A DNA stretch of 64,000 nt from Verticillium longisporum (Eukaryota > Ascomycota > Sordariomycetes > Glomerellales > Plectosphaerellaceae), in the NCBI GenBank assembly GCA_019188255.1, contig JAETXT010000002.1, forward strand, positions 4,092,001 through 4,156,000, given 5' to 3'. Each line of letters begins with the position of its first letter. The first letter of the stretch is position 1. Position numbers and translations under genes: made by a program. Below the pieces are notes generated by a model. It searched no databases, was not told the origin of the DNA, and saw only the letters and a program-made list of their open reading frames with translations. Of this stretch, positions 50,165-61,730 are shown piece by piece.

Positions 50165-51458
50165 GAGCAGAGGGGCGCAAACGGATGAAATGTTGTCTGC
50201 ATAGCATTGGAGTTGGGTCTGATTTTATACCGACGAACCAAACTTTATTCGTCATCTCATGATTCCGGAGAATCGCTGACATGTATTTGACTCTCAACAC
50301 CTCTGTGACCCTGAAATCCTCAACGCGAAACGTCATGCAATCGCGCCCTATAATACGTCCACGCCACTGGTTTCTTCTGTTCGGCTCTCATCAATGACGT
50401 TGTTTTCGATCTGCACCTCAAGCGCATCATGTGCGTATGGGGCTGTTACTGGAAGATCGAAGTTGGACTTTGCAGACGCTGCCTCTCCCCCCTCGGCACA
50501 AGACCGAAGAAAGGCGTCGTTTGCCCGCACCACCGCCGACAAGGACTGCTTCCACACTTTCTCGACCGCCGCAAGACAGCGTACATGCTGGTGGACGACC
50601 GATGCATCACCTGCGCACGACTCCGATATTATTGGGTGTTTGCCAAGGCGCGCCTGCCCGACAAATGGCCGTGGGCTCGATATGCAGTTGCATTGAGAAG
50701 GAGAAGAGAAATATACGAACGTTATGACGCTCGTCAAAGGGGACGACCACGAGCTCTCGAGCGATAACACGAGCCCTCGGCTGCCTTGCGTGCAAGGGAG
50801 TCGGGGGTAAAGTCCCTCACATGCATTCGATCTCAATTACTCAACGACGGTATACAATGCATTCATGAGGCTGCAGAGTATCCAGCAGTATGCCTTTCTC
50901 GCAGTGCAGGCGGTTTGGGATGGGGGGGCGGCAAATGAAGGGTGGACGCAGTGTCGAAGTTGGGTGATTTCAGTGACACTAGCAGTCCTGGCTATGGTCG
51001 CCATTGGCCATCGGGTGCTTCGAATCCGTTTTAGCGTTTGGATATGTTCGGATATTCTGGCAATATTTCCGGCTCCAGAGAGCGATTCACGAAGATAGGG
51101 TTCCTGCGATGATCTAGATGAACCTGTTGAAGGCCCTTTCCAGTCAGATTACCTTGGTAAACGTTGGGCGTTATACATGTGCCGTCTGTGATTGCTTGAG
51201 AAACGGTACTGATGAGTTTTCTAATGTCATGTTGCAAATAACGACCTATGCTCGGAAAGAAATATAAAGATATCCCAGTCCCCCACACAGCATCAGGTCT
51301 ATTTGGGTCGTGGTTGAATTGTAAGCAGAAATAGGAGGCGCGGGGTGCTTAGTGGGGTAGCTCCAACGTCACGACAGTCAGCTCGCTGCCCACCTCATAT
51401 TTGTGATCTCCAATCCTCCTCCCACTGACAAGAATACCGCATTCTCACCACTACCACC
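50165..51458. other. Intergenic region with one possible small gene
   Basis: Contains the 112-codon frame listed separately (50429-50767) and otherwise no recognisable gene up to the deaminase start. Confidence 0.4.
50429..50767 (+). CDS. Possible small protein with two CxxC motifs
   Basis: A 112-codon frame starting MCVWGCYWKIEVGLCRRCLS. It has two CxxC pairs (LCRRCL and RCITCARLRYYW) that could bind zinc, and an aromatic, Trp-rich middle (YYWVFAKARLPDKWPWARYA) ending in a basic tail. Composition looks more like a real protein than a random frame, and it reminds me of cysteine/tryptophan-rich tails next to F-box domains in Hypocreales proteins, but no F-box is seen upstream. It could be a small gene, a truncated relic, or chance. 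No function assigned. Confidence 0.25.
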   Translation: MCVWGCYWKIEVGLCRRCLSPLGTRPKKGVVCPHHRRQGLLPHFLDRRKTAYMLVDDRCITCARLRYYWVFAKARLPDKWPWARYAVALRRRREIYERYDARQRGRPRALER

Positions 51459-51968
51459 ATGGCAGACAGACCAGACGCCGAGTTCTTGCGCCTCGCCATC
51501 AAGCTCGCCGAGGAGTCCCTCCTCGCCGGCGACGCCCCATTCGGCTCCGTCCTCGTCTCCTCGTCAGGCAAGATCCTCCACCAAGACCGCAACCGCACCG
51601 TGACAGGCCGACACGGCGACGGCAAGCCCGACTCGACATACCATCCCGAGATTGAGCTCGCGCGCTGGGCCCAGCAGAACCTCGGCGCCGACGAGCGCGC
51701 CGCCTCCATCGTCTACACCTCGGGCGAGCACTGCGCCATGTGCACCCTGGCCCACGCCTACTGCGGCCTCGGCAAGATTGTCTTCGTCTCCTCGACCAAC
51801 CAGTACCGGGCCTGGCTGGCCGAGTTTGGTGCCCCGACGCCCCAGGTTGCGAATCTTGGCATCGCTGATGTCGCGCCGCACATTCCCATAGAGGGGCCGA
51901 TTGATGGGCTTGTTGATGAGGTGAAGGAGTTGCAGCGTCGGAATTGGCTGGCGAGAGGCGGACAGTAG
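51459..51968 (+). CDS. CMP/dCMP-type zinc deaminase
   Basis: Hydrolytic deaminase of the cytidine/guanine deaminase fold. Intronless, 169 aa, start ATG 51459 preceded by ACCACC. The zinc and catalytic residues are His62 and Glu64 in YHPEIELARW and the two cysteines Cys92 and Cys95 in YTSGEHCAMCTLAH. The usual P-C-x-x-C is H-C-A-M-C here. The N-terminal FLRLAIKLAEESLLAGDAPF with GSVLV matches guanine deaminase/tRNA adenosine deaminase-like members. The substrate is not decided; nucleoside or nucleobase salvage is the likely area. The 3' end lies 185 bp from the P450 3' end (convergent). Confidence 0.87.
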   Translation: MADRPDAEFLRLAIKLAEESLLAGDAPFGSVLVSSSGKILHQDRNRTVTGRHGDGKPDSTYHPEIELARWAQQNLGADERAASIVYTSGEHCAMCTLAHAYCGLGKIVFVSSTNQYRAWLAEFGAPTPQVANLGIADVAPHIPIEGPIDGLVDEVKELQRRNWLARGGQ

Positions 51969-52153
51969 GCGTCGAGAGCTTCGTCGGAGCTTCTAGTCTG
52001 ACAATTAAGACTCTTCGCCGATAGATTTCAAATACAGCATTTCATGGACGGTTTCACAATAAGACTTTTCGCTGAATAAACTCCTCATAATAATATACAA
52101 GTACAGCCATCATTGCCATCTTGGGTATCACTACAGTAAATCAAAGACACACT

Positions 52154-53859
52154 CTACTCCGTCTTGGGCGGCCACTTGACCCGCCTCTCCGCCCGCACGT
52201 AGAGGTTGTTCGGCCGGATGAGCTGGAACATGGGGTCATAGTCCACCGGTCCGTCTTGCGCCAGCGAGAATTTGTACCGCCACAGCAGCTTCGGCAGAAA
52301 CACCTTGACCTCCTGCAGCGCAAAGTTGAAGCCGATGCACATGCGGGGTCCCGCGGCGAAAGGGATGTACGAGGCGTTGGGCCGGTTCTTGACGCGATCC
52401 GTGTCCCAGCGGTCCGGGTCGAAGAGCGTCGGATTGTCCCAGATCTTGGTGTTGTTGTGGATATGGTGGATGGCCGGGATGAGGAAGGCATCCCGCGGCA
52501 GCTTGTAGCCACCCGGCAGAACCATGTCTACCGAAGCTGTGCGCGCCGGCTGATAGGAAGGGTTGTGGCGGCGCTGCGTCTCCTTGATGTACTTGTCGAG
52601 GAACGTGAGCTTGTTCGTGAGGTCGGCCGTGACCTGCGTGTCGTCGGAGATGCCGTGGTCGACGAGCTCCTGTAGCAGCCGCTCCTGCATGCCCGGGTAC
52701 ACGACGAGGCCATAGAGAAGCCACGACAGCAGAGAGCTCGTCGTCGTAAAGCCAGCGCCTGTCGCGACAACGAGCGGCTCCATGATGCGTTCGACCGGCA
52801 GCTTGTTGCCCTTGGCGTCCTTGGCGCGCAGCACGTAATCGATCATGTTCTCCGCCTGCAGCGCGGCCTCCTGGAGCTCGAGGTCCTCGGTGCCCTTGGC
52901 GGCGTTGGCGACCGACTCGCGCATCATGGCCTCGATGCGATCGCGCGCATCACGCAGGCGCTGCGGGTCGCCGAAGGGCAGGTTGCGGTACCAGCTGCCC
53001 ATGGAGGTGATCTTCTTGTTGAGCTCGAGCGACTGGGCGATGCGCATCACCATCTCGTGGGGCGGCGCGTCGACGGCAGCAAAGTGCTTGAAGTCCATGC
53101 CGAGGACCAGCTTGCCGACGGCCTGAGAGCCGAGCTTGAGCATGTAGGGGTAGACGTTCCAGGCCTCATCGCGGTCGTCGAGCTCATCGAAGACCTTGAA
53201 GGCGTCTTCGACTGTCTTCTGCATCGTTGGCGCATAGTGACGTACAGCCTTGGGGCCGAGGGCTGGCGGCAGGAACTTGTGCGCGACCTTCCACTCCTCC
53301 GTGTTCGTGTCGCCGAGGAAGACGCCGGCCTCCTTGTTCTTGATGGGCTGCAGCGGGTGGCCGTCGATGATGCGCTTCGAGAAAAAGTCGGTCTCGCTGA
53401 AGACAATGTTGGCAAGGGTAGGGTCGTTGGTCTGGTAGATTGTGCTTCCGAGGTTGGTCGTCTTGACGAGCGGACCATACTTCTCGAACAGGCGCTGGTG
53501 GTTACCCAGATGGTCGGGGTAGACCTCGAAGTAGTTGCCGATGAAGGGCAGGCCCTTGGGACCGGGCACTTCCCGCACAGCCTTGCCGTCGATGGTCATG
53601 GCGATGAGACCTTCCGCAGCGAGGATGTCGGCCATGGCTGTGAGCGCCACGTTGTCGGAAACAAAGCCAATGCCTAAAAAAGTCAGTCAAGGTCCCTCGG
53701 TAGTAGGGAGTGCTCTTCTTGGTTACCATTTGGATCGACGATGGCAAAGTGCGATGCGACGAGATGTTGGAGACCCTGCTCATCCAGCGAGCTGGAAACC
53801 TCAATCTCCTGACTGGTGGAAGGGTCCTCACCCAAGAGATAGAATGTTTTCGTCGCCAT
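52154..53859 (-). CDS. Cytochrome P450 with a soluble N-terminal extension
   Basis: Haem-thiolate monooxygenase. Exons 53859-53727 and 53673-52154 give 550 aa. The haem loop is FAAGPRMCIGFNFALQEV with the Cys ligand; the K-helix ExxR is ETQR; the I-helix has ATGAGFTTTSS. The Pro-rich hinge VPGPKGLPFIGNYFEVYPD starts near residue 82, after an unusual 80-residue leader (MATKTFYLLGEDPSTSQEIE ... MTIDGKAVRE) with no hydrophobic anchor, so this P450 is not a standard ER-anchored one. The leader looks like a small alpha/beta domain and is part of the same frame across intron 1. Substrate is unknown. It is head-to-head with a cytochrome b5-b5 reductase fusion, a plausible electron donor. Confidence 0.92.
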
Positions 53860-54826
53860 GATGCAATGTAGGTATTCACAAGAGCTTGGAATGCAGACAG
53901 CCGCTGATGCCTGGCCGCAATGACAGGAATTTGTTCTGGTGATATACCTGCCTCCCCTCATGGTCCTGCCCTAGGGAGGTATCTACCTACCTACCTAGGT
54001 ACCACCTACCTCAGCTGTTCCTATGGAGAGCTCCACGCAATATCTGCAATCAATAGCCCCATGACAACAAGCCGAGGCATCTCAACCTGCAGTGGACCGC
54101 ATCCCACCTTCGGCGAGTTCTCCCATCACACACTCACACACCCAAGATGCAGTGAAATCAAAGGGCGCGAGGATGGTGGCGACGGACCGTTGTCTAGCGC
54201 ATGAGAAGGCCCCATCGAAGGCCACGTCGAAACCAGGTTTGGCCCGGCAGTTGGCGATCGGCGGGACCCAGCATCAAACGGGCCGCTCCACCCATGCTCT
54301 TTGATGCAACCACTGGGAACGAATGCCACCCATCATTTCATCATCGTACTGATTCCACAGCGCAAATTTCTTCATCTTGCCCCCCCCTGAGAATCTTGTT
54401 GATAACCTGACAGCAACAGCAATGGCTGGCCGTGCGATCCGGCGCCTCGGCTTGCTCCCGAAACGTTGATGCCCTGTCGGAGATTGAGTCCCATCGGCCG
54501 CCCGGTAAGGGCCGATGGTAACGCTACGGAGATTCCGTTTGGCGAGTCTCGAGGCTTGTATGACTGTGTAGGGGGGCATGATCTGCATTTCGGCCGAGTC
54601 AAGCTTGGCCACGCTTGGCCACGTATGACTACGAGCCTCGGCACGCTCAGTAGAAGGGGGGTTGTTCTTCGACATGGACCCTTGGCCTGCCCTTGGAAGC
54701 GACGGCGACTTTTTTTCTTAGCGGCACATTATGTGAGGATGCGAGTTTGTATATGATCGGACGTGGGACATGGCGAGATGGCACATCTCAACGTCACCAG
54801 TCCCCGTTGACTTGCAAATATCTAAC
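53860..54826. promoter_or_regulatory. Divergent promoter region, P450 / b5-b5 reductase
   Basis: 967 bp between two redox genes that start back to back. TACCTAGGTA occurs at 53992-54001 within TACC-rich sequence. Shared control is an inference from layout. Confidence 0.45.
53992..54001. repeat. TACCTAGGTA palindrome
   Basis: Exact copy about 130 bp upstream of the P450 start codon. Confidence 0.8.
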
Positions 54827-56268
54827 ATGGCAGATGTTCAAGAGTTTACGGCCAAAGAGGTCGCTGCTCACAACACCCGCGATGATTGCTGGATGATTAT
54901 CCAAGGTCAAGGTATGTGTTACCCCCCACTGGCTTTACATCTCTAGCTCAAGTCTATGGGCACTGACTGATCCCCCTAGTCTACGATGTCACCAAGTACA
55001 TCCACGACCATCCTGGAGGCGCAGATGTGCTCATCGACGCCGCTGGTCAGGATGCCACGGTAGAGTTCGATAACGCAGGCCACTCTGAAGATGCCTTTGA
55101 GATCATGGCTGAATACCACCTTGGCAAATACAAGGGCATGCCCACACGAAATGCCCCCAAGCCCGTCATCCTCAAGGCCAAGGCTGCCCTGCCGACGGCT
55201 AGCTCACCCAGGAGCCTGGCGTCCAAGACCGCCGGCGCTCTTGCCATCCTGTCACTGGGAGCAGATATTGCGTACCAGGCCTCCTGCCGTCTTCATGTCC
55301 CGAGTGCGCTACTTCCCAAGCTCCGTCTCCGCCGTCCGACAGAACTGGGCTTCATCGAGGGCTTTGCCGTGGCCACAGCCGTTTTCGCCGTCGCCAGCGC
55401 TGTGGTCAGCAAGAAGCTCGCTGCGCTCCTTCACTTCGAGGAGGCCGGTTTCATGCGTCATGCGCCGCACAAGAAAATTCCTAGGATCGCCAAACCAAAC
55501 CCCCTCCTCCAGCGCGGCTGGCTCGACTCAACCAACTACGCGCCCCTGCCACTCGTCGCCAAGGAGCTCCTCGCACCCTCTGTCTACCGCCTCGCCTTCG
55601 CCCTGCCGACCAACACGACGGTCCTCGGCCTGCCGATTGGCCAGCACGTCGCCATCAAGGCCGAGATTGACGGCAAGGTCGTCTCGCGGTCCTACACACC
55701 CACATCGAACAACGCCGATCTCGGCACCCTTGAGCTCGTTGTGCGGTGCTACCCCGACGGCGCGCTGACGGGCCGCTACCTCGCCCACCTGCAGGTCGGC
55801 GACGAGGTCCTCTTCCGCGGGCCCAAGGGCGCCATGCGCTACCGCCGCGGCATGTGCCGCAGGATCGGCATGGTCGCCGGCGGCACAGGCATCACGCCCA
55901 TGTTCCAGCTCGTGCGCGCCGTGTGCGAGGACGACAGCGACACGACCGAGATCAGCCTCGTCTACGCGAACCGCTCCGAGGGCGATATTCTGCTGCGTCG
56001 CGAGCTCGAGGCCTTTGCGCGCCGCTATCCGACCAACCTGAAGCTGCACTACCTCGTCGACAAGGCCGAGGACGGCTGGCAGTATGGCACCGGCTTTGTG
56101 ACCAAGGACGTCATACGAGAGAGGCTGCCGGCGCCGGCGCCGGATACCAAGATTATGCTGTGTGGGCCGCCCGGCATGGTGACCGCTGCGAAGGCGGCGC
56201 TTGTCGAGCTCGGGTTCGAGAAGCCGGGGGCGTCGGCTAAGATGACCGATCAGGTGTTTTGCTTCTAG
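54827..56268 (+). CDS. Cytochrome b5 - NADH-cytochrome b5 reductase fusion
   Basis: One polypeptide able to take electrons from NAD(P)H through FAD to a b5 haem. Exons 54827-54911 and 54980-56268 give 457 aa. The b5 domain (about residues 1-80) has both haem ligands, in IHDHPGGAD and AGHSEDAFEIM; it starts MADVQEFTAKEVAAHNTRDD. A middle region with two hydrophobic stretches (TAGALAILSLGADIAY and FIEGFAVATAVFAVASAVVS) probably anchors it. The reductase domain follows: FAD motif SRSYTPTS, GGTGITPMFQLVRA, and the nucleotide-binding LCGPPGMV near the C-terminus, ending DQVFCF, as in b5 reductases. Fused b5-b5R proteins usually feed lipid desaturases, hydroxylases or P450s. The adjacent divergent P450 makes this pairing attractive. 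Confidence 0.93.
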
Positions 56269-58214
56269 ATGGCAGAGAAGTCTGAAGATCGAGAGAGGAG
56301 GTGCAAGTGAAATCAGCAGTGGACTCCTACGGGCAAGCCGTATAAAACGATGGACGGGATCGCTGGCCAAGCGCTCGAATGTATAATACCACAGTTTACG
56401 CAGTAACGAGACTTCACGTTGGGTTGCTATCCTTTTCTTAGATGGCACCTCTTCCACTAGTTGTTTGGTCGCAAAGTAGACAGGGACAGTCTTTGTTTGC
56501 AGTTTGCCTGATATGCAAAACGCTCCCTTGTGTTTGTTTCAACTGAACCAGCCTTTATTGTCTCCAGCCCTGGCGTTGCATCAGCTCTTGATCATGGCGT
56601 TCAAGGTTTAGCTGCCGTTGAAGGTCTAGCTAAGACCGGCATCGGCTAAAATGGCTCCCTAGGGGATCCACACAGCACATCAGGATATCGCCACCAGAAC
56701 TCTGTGGAGTTGACCGCAAAGACAAGCTTTGAATGCTTTCGGGTCGCGGACTTCATCAGTACCTGGCACTGGAGGAGACGACGTATGGCCGTTGTGTCTT
56801 TTCCAGCAGACTATCGGCGTCATGGTCTAGAGGTATGATTCTTGCTTTGGGATACCTCAAACTTGCAAGAGGTCCCGGGTTCAATCCCCGGTGACGCCCC
56901 TAAGTTTTGGTCAGGGTGTGGCCTGTTTGCGTGTGTCTAGCACGATGTTGATTCCCAAGGAGATCGAGTTGATAGAGCCAACAGAGACCTTCACAATTGT
57001 GTTAAGAAGCATGGGTTTGGGGATGACTGAAACAATCCATAGCCCAGCGCGATCACCCTTGTAAGTTGGCGATGTCGGAAACAATGGCAACAAAGAAAAT
57101 AAGAATCTCACGGCACATGAGTCCATTGGGCCTTTTTCTGAGACTTCAACTGGGCGCTCTGGGTTTGTCAAGCCATTGCGATTCGTGTCATGTGTGCCAA
57201 CACACCACGACATGATCCTCCTTTAGTAGTCGACAGTAATGAAGGGTATTGATCCTGTTGGTTTGACGAAGACAAGATATGTTCCCCAAACCTTCATTCA
57301 ACAATCCACCAAACAGTACCCCAGAGCCCTGATTCATTCACCTTATCCGGAGAGTTGCTCTTTGAGTTGGTCTAATACTGAGGCAAACGTGACGCAGTTT
57401 GACGGGGCCACTTCTGTGGTAATTTCAACGCCGAGGCACCATGTTCATTTCATCGCTTCTCACACAGAACTAGTCTCTCCATCCTGATCCTTCGCCAAAA
57501 ACGATACTCATCGATTGACAATCTCCCAAAGAAGATATCGATGAGCTTTCTGGTCGCTTTTCGTCAAGTGAGGTGCGTCTAACAACGTGCCGCTGAAGCT
57601 CCAAAATAAGGATCGTCAACTCTAAGAACGTAGTCTTTCCAGGCCAAAGACTCAGGAAACCACCTGCCTGCCTATCCTCCTGCCTGCCTAAGGGCCATCT
57701 CCTTCCCTCTGGCCTCCCTATGCCTGCTCCCGCCTGTCGCGTTGTGATTCACACATAACTTTTGTTGTTGCAGGCACGCGGGCCGCAGCACCCAAGGCAC
57801 CTATTTAATTCCTCCCACAGGCACCTGAACCTGTCCCTTTCTTCCACCCTCCACCTCTCTCTCATCCATCCACCTTCAGCCTCCAGCTCTCAGCTCCTTC
57901 AGCTCCCCTCTCATATCTCCGAAACCATCCAAGCAAGGTACGTTGATCGAATAGGGCATTTCTGGCGTCTCTGCTTGTTACTGCTATGCTTCCACTTGAT
58001 AGCAATCTTTCTCCCATGCCAGCCCAACTTCCTTCATCTCACTACGCTCCCTGCTGCACTCCTGCCCCCCTCTTCGTTGAAACCTCCATCACAGCGCTAC
58101 CTACCACTTACATACTGACCATACCTTCACAAATAGAACTCAATCAGAATCAACCCTCCAGGTTCCAGTACAGCAACCACAACGCGACCCACGCAAGAAC
58201 TGCTTCTCATCACA
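56269..58214. other. Intergenic region with tRNA-Pro and Argonaute leader
   Basis: Apart from the tRNA at 56816-56899, no gene is recognised. The last 400 bp before Argonaute are CT-rich, as in many fungal leaders, and contain GT...AG pairs that could be a 5' UTR intron. Confidence 0.45.
56816..56899 (+). tRNA. tRNA-Pro (anticodon UGG) with a 12-nt intron
   Basis: The acceptor GGCGTCA pairs perfectly with TGACGCC, and the next base, C, is the discriminator. The D-arm contains TGGTCTAGAGGTATGAT (A box). The anticodon stem CTTGC pairs with GCAAG, and anticodon TGG is at 56848-56850, followed by G37 at 56851 and an intron at 56852-56863. The T-arm is CCGGG TTCAATC CCCGG (B box GGTTCAATCC). All stems are intact, so the gene should be functional. 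Confidence 0.95.
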
Positions 58215-61200
58215 ATGAGCAGCCCCAAGAAGGGCAGCTCGCCTGCGCGGTCTCGTTCGGGATCACAGTCGGGCAAGCCGAACTTCCCGCCCCCCCTTGG
58301 ATATGACCCTGCCAAGCCCGCTGCGAAGCCTGAGCAGGACCGGGGAAACACCCGTCTGGACCTCCCTCCCGAGGCCTACATGAGCGCCGAGCGCCTCAAG
58401 GTACGCTTGCTCTGACCGACCTTCTTCCTTGACGCGTAGCTGATCATGCTTTCAGAATCCAGGATTTCAGCCGTTTGCCAAACGCCCTGGCTTCAACAAG
58501 ACCGGCACGCCTGTCCCTCTCGAGATCAACCAGTTCAAGGTTGCCTCGTGGTCCACCGATTGTCGGATTTACCAGTTCGACATCAGCATCTCGCCCATTC
58601 CCCTCAAGCAGGGTCCCGTCTTCAAGAAGTGCTGGGCGCACCCAGAAGTCCGCAAACGCCTGGAACGATACAAGACGCGGTGGCTGTGCGATGGACGGAA
58701 GTTGGCCTGGTATGTTCAAAAACTTATCCACAGCCTTTCTGTCAGACCGTGCTAATCAATTACAGGGGCGCTTGCCCGATCGAACGCGGTGAAGAACGCA
58801 TCACTGTCGACCTCGACAGCCACCTTCCGCCCCGTGCTGACGGAAAGCCCCGCCGGGACAACACTTTTTATTTCATCATTCGACAGACAGCGCAGATCGA
58901 TCTCTCCCATCTGGATGCCTATCTCAGCGGCAAAACGGACTGGACCAACAAGGTGCTCGAATGCATGAACTTTCTCGATCATGTTGTTCGCCAATTCCCG
59001 TCAGAGCACCTCCTTCAGATCAAGCGGAACTTCTACGCCCGCCAGCCTAACAAGGCCATGGTGTTTCCAATCAGTGATGTTGTGGAACTCATCAAGGGCG
59101 TTTACGCCTCGGTTCGCATGAATCAGAGCGGCCGCGGCATCGGCCTCAACGTCGACGTGGCCAACACCGCCTTCTGGGTTGGGGGGGCAGAACATGGCGA
59201 CGTTCATCAAGAACTACCTCTGGTCTGTTGTGCCCCAGTTTCGCGGAAAGGACTTGAACACCTTGGTAAACGAGATGAGACCCATGGAGCGCCGCAACAC
59301 TAACGGGAACAAAATGTACGGCATGTCTGAAGGATTCAGGCATCTGCGTCGCCTGTCCAAGCTGCGCTTCCGCGTTCAGCATCGTGGAAAAGAGCAGAAC
59401 ACCATAGACTATGCCATCATGGCGTTCGAGTTTGCCGAGAAGTATGGATCTGAAGGTGCCACACCTAAGAATGTCAAAATCAATGACAAGGATGGCAAAG
59501 AAATCTCACTTTACGATTACTTCGTCACCAGGTACAACTTCAGAACCCAGTACCCGAGCTGGCCAATGGTTCTCACGGCCAAAGCCGGCTTGTTTCCCAT
59601 CGATGCTTGTACCATTGCACCAATGCAGCGGTACCCATACAAACTGCTCGGAGATGAGACTGCGAACATGATCAAGGGGGCTGTCACTCGCCCCGACAAG
59701 CGCAAGGCGGACATCATGCAGGCCAAGAACATGTTGGGCTGGAGCAACGATCCATACCTTCGGCAATTTGGCCTGAAGTTCGACGAGAACTTCACAAGGA
59801 CCGAGGGGCGACTTCTGCCCAATCCTGTCATACAGTTTGCCAATGGGAACATTGACCCCAAGACCTCTGGTCGTTGGGATCTCCGCGGCAAGAAGTTCTG
59901 GCTCCCGAACGTCATGCCACTCGATTTCTGGGGTTTCATGATCATTGAAAACTCTTGCTCGAAGCAACATGCGTCGGCCTTCGCTGCCACATTCCGGCAG
60001 ACATACGTCGGGCATGGTGGCATCATCAAAGGCGACCCGGTCATTATCGATTCCCAAGCCAGGAACCCCAACTCTGCTAACGCTGTAGAAAACGGCGTTG
60101 GGGAAATTCGTCGGAAGACTGGCAAGCCAGTCCAGATGCTGTTCGTCATCATCCGCCACGCTAATTCGGGTAATTATGAGAGGGTCAAGAAGTCTGCCGA
60201 CTGCCGCTTTGGTGTTCTGACCCAAGTTGTTCTCTCACGCCACGTTGAGAAGAATCAAGGTCAATATCACTCAAACGTGGCCATGAAGGTCAACGCCAAG
60301 CTTGGTGGCACGACCTGCCGCGTTCCTCACCCAAATGCGAAGGCACCGAGGGGCCAACCACCTTTCTTTTCTGAACCAACGATGATCATGGGCCTGGACG
60401 TGTCTCACGCGGGTGCGGGCGTCAATTCGCCCTCTATGGCTGCAATGACAATGTCGATGGACAAGGACGCTTGTCGTTACGCGGCCGTATGCCAAACCAA
60501 CGGCTACCGTGTCGAGATGCTGTCCCCATCCAACACTAACGAGATGCTCACGAAACTCGTTCGGCTGTGGATGACAAAGCTTGGATCTACCGATCCCCCA
60601 CGCCATATCTATTTCTTCAGGGATGGCGTCTCTGAGGGACAGTTTTCCCAGGTGATCGACATTGAGCTTGCAGCTATCAAGGCCTTCTTCCGGGAGAAGT
60701 TTGGCCACAAAATGCCCAAGTTCACTGTCATTATCGCTACAAAACGACATCACATTCGGTTCTTCCCCGCAAGGGGTAAGGGGGACAAGAACAACAACCC
60801 CCACCCAGGCACACTTCTGGAAAACGAAGTTTGCCATCCTTTCCAGTGGGACTTCTACCTGTGCGCCCATAGCGCTATCCAAGGCACCGCTCGCCCTGTC
60901 CACTACCATGTGCTTATTGACGAGGCCAAGGTGGATCACCAGAAGCTTCAGCAGATGATAAACCAGCACTCGTATCAGTACGCTCGCAGCACCACACCGG
61001 TGTCACTGCATCCCGCTGTCTACTACGCCGACCTGGCTGCCGGCCGTGCTCGTGCTCACGAGTCGGTCGCCACGAGCGATGGTTTCCGGGCCGGACCCAA
61101 GGGCCAAGAGATGGCTCAGGACTTTGGTATGCTTGAGGTCTCGATGGGTGGACCTGAACGCGGCGCTGAGGCGGCTCCGCTGATCCCAATGGGTGGAAAC

Positions 61201-61254
61201 GATGCGCTCGAGGTGAACCGCAACTTCATCCGGTCCACCATGTGGTACATTTGA
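58215..61254 (+). CDS. Argonaute (QDE-2-class), one frame break
   Basis: Small-RNA-guided effector of RNA silencing (quelling or related pathways). Exons 58215-58400, 58456-58709 and 58766-61254; about 975 aa. Order: basic Ser-rich N-terminus, N and linker regions, PAZ (about residues 320-445), MID, PIWI (about 600-890). The slicer tetrad looks complete: Asp in IMGLDVSHAG, Glu in YRVEMLSPSN, Asp in IYFFRDGVSEGQF, His in PVHYHVLIDEA. The protein ends IRSTMWYI, the usual Argonaute C-terminus. The frame slips at a 7-G run (59181-59187) just after VDVANTAFWV: one G too many or two too few. Both halves are strongly conserved, so a consensus error is likely. Whether it is the QDE-2 or the SMS-2 orthologue cannot be settled here. 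Confidence 0.93.
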
Positions 61255-61730
61255 GGCGACCTCTCTTCTTGGGAAGTATTGAGCAGGTACATGGTGCCTG
61301 AACGGAGGTCCTTGGTGATGAAACCATTGGGAGCGACTGACTCAGGGGATTCGAAGGCGTTTCGACGATATGCATGATCGGCCAGAGGAAGCATGATCAA
61401 TTGGAGTCGAACGAGAAATGATAACAGAGAGGGCAGGCGAGAGAAAGCTGAACGGGTGGACAAGGAATCTGCACAGGGACGGATCCCCTTGATAGGCCAT
61501 CTTTTACCGATGGAGATGCAGTGGGCGGATGCGGTGAGGCAGAAGCCGACAGCACGACAGAGGTAGTTCAATCTGAAAAGTTTCACGCTCATGAAGATGC
61601 AACCAAGTTTGATGCAGAATAAGCGTGTCTTGAAAATTGTGATGGTGGTAGATTTGATCGCTTTACATGGAAATGCGTCGTACGTAAAAGGCAAGAAATG
61701 GTCTATCAGAATATCTAAGTCATCCACGTC
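61255..61730. other. Convergent 3' flanks
   Basis: 476 bp between the Argonaute and acyltransferase stops. Nothing is recognised. Confidence 0.5.

Noticed and set aside
56911..57213. 100-codon minus-strand frame next to the tRNA
   Set aside because: No family features, no homologous pattern and poor start context; probably chance.
59175..59188. A GT...AG segment that would remove the Argonaute frame break as an intron
   Set aside because: It would be about 13-14 nt long, far below any functional spliceosomal intron, and has no branch site.
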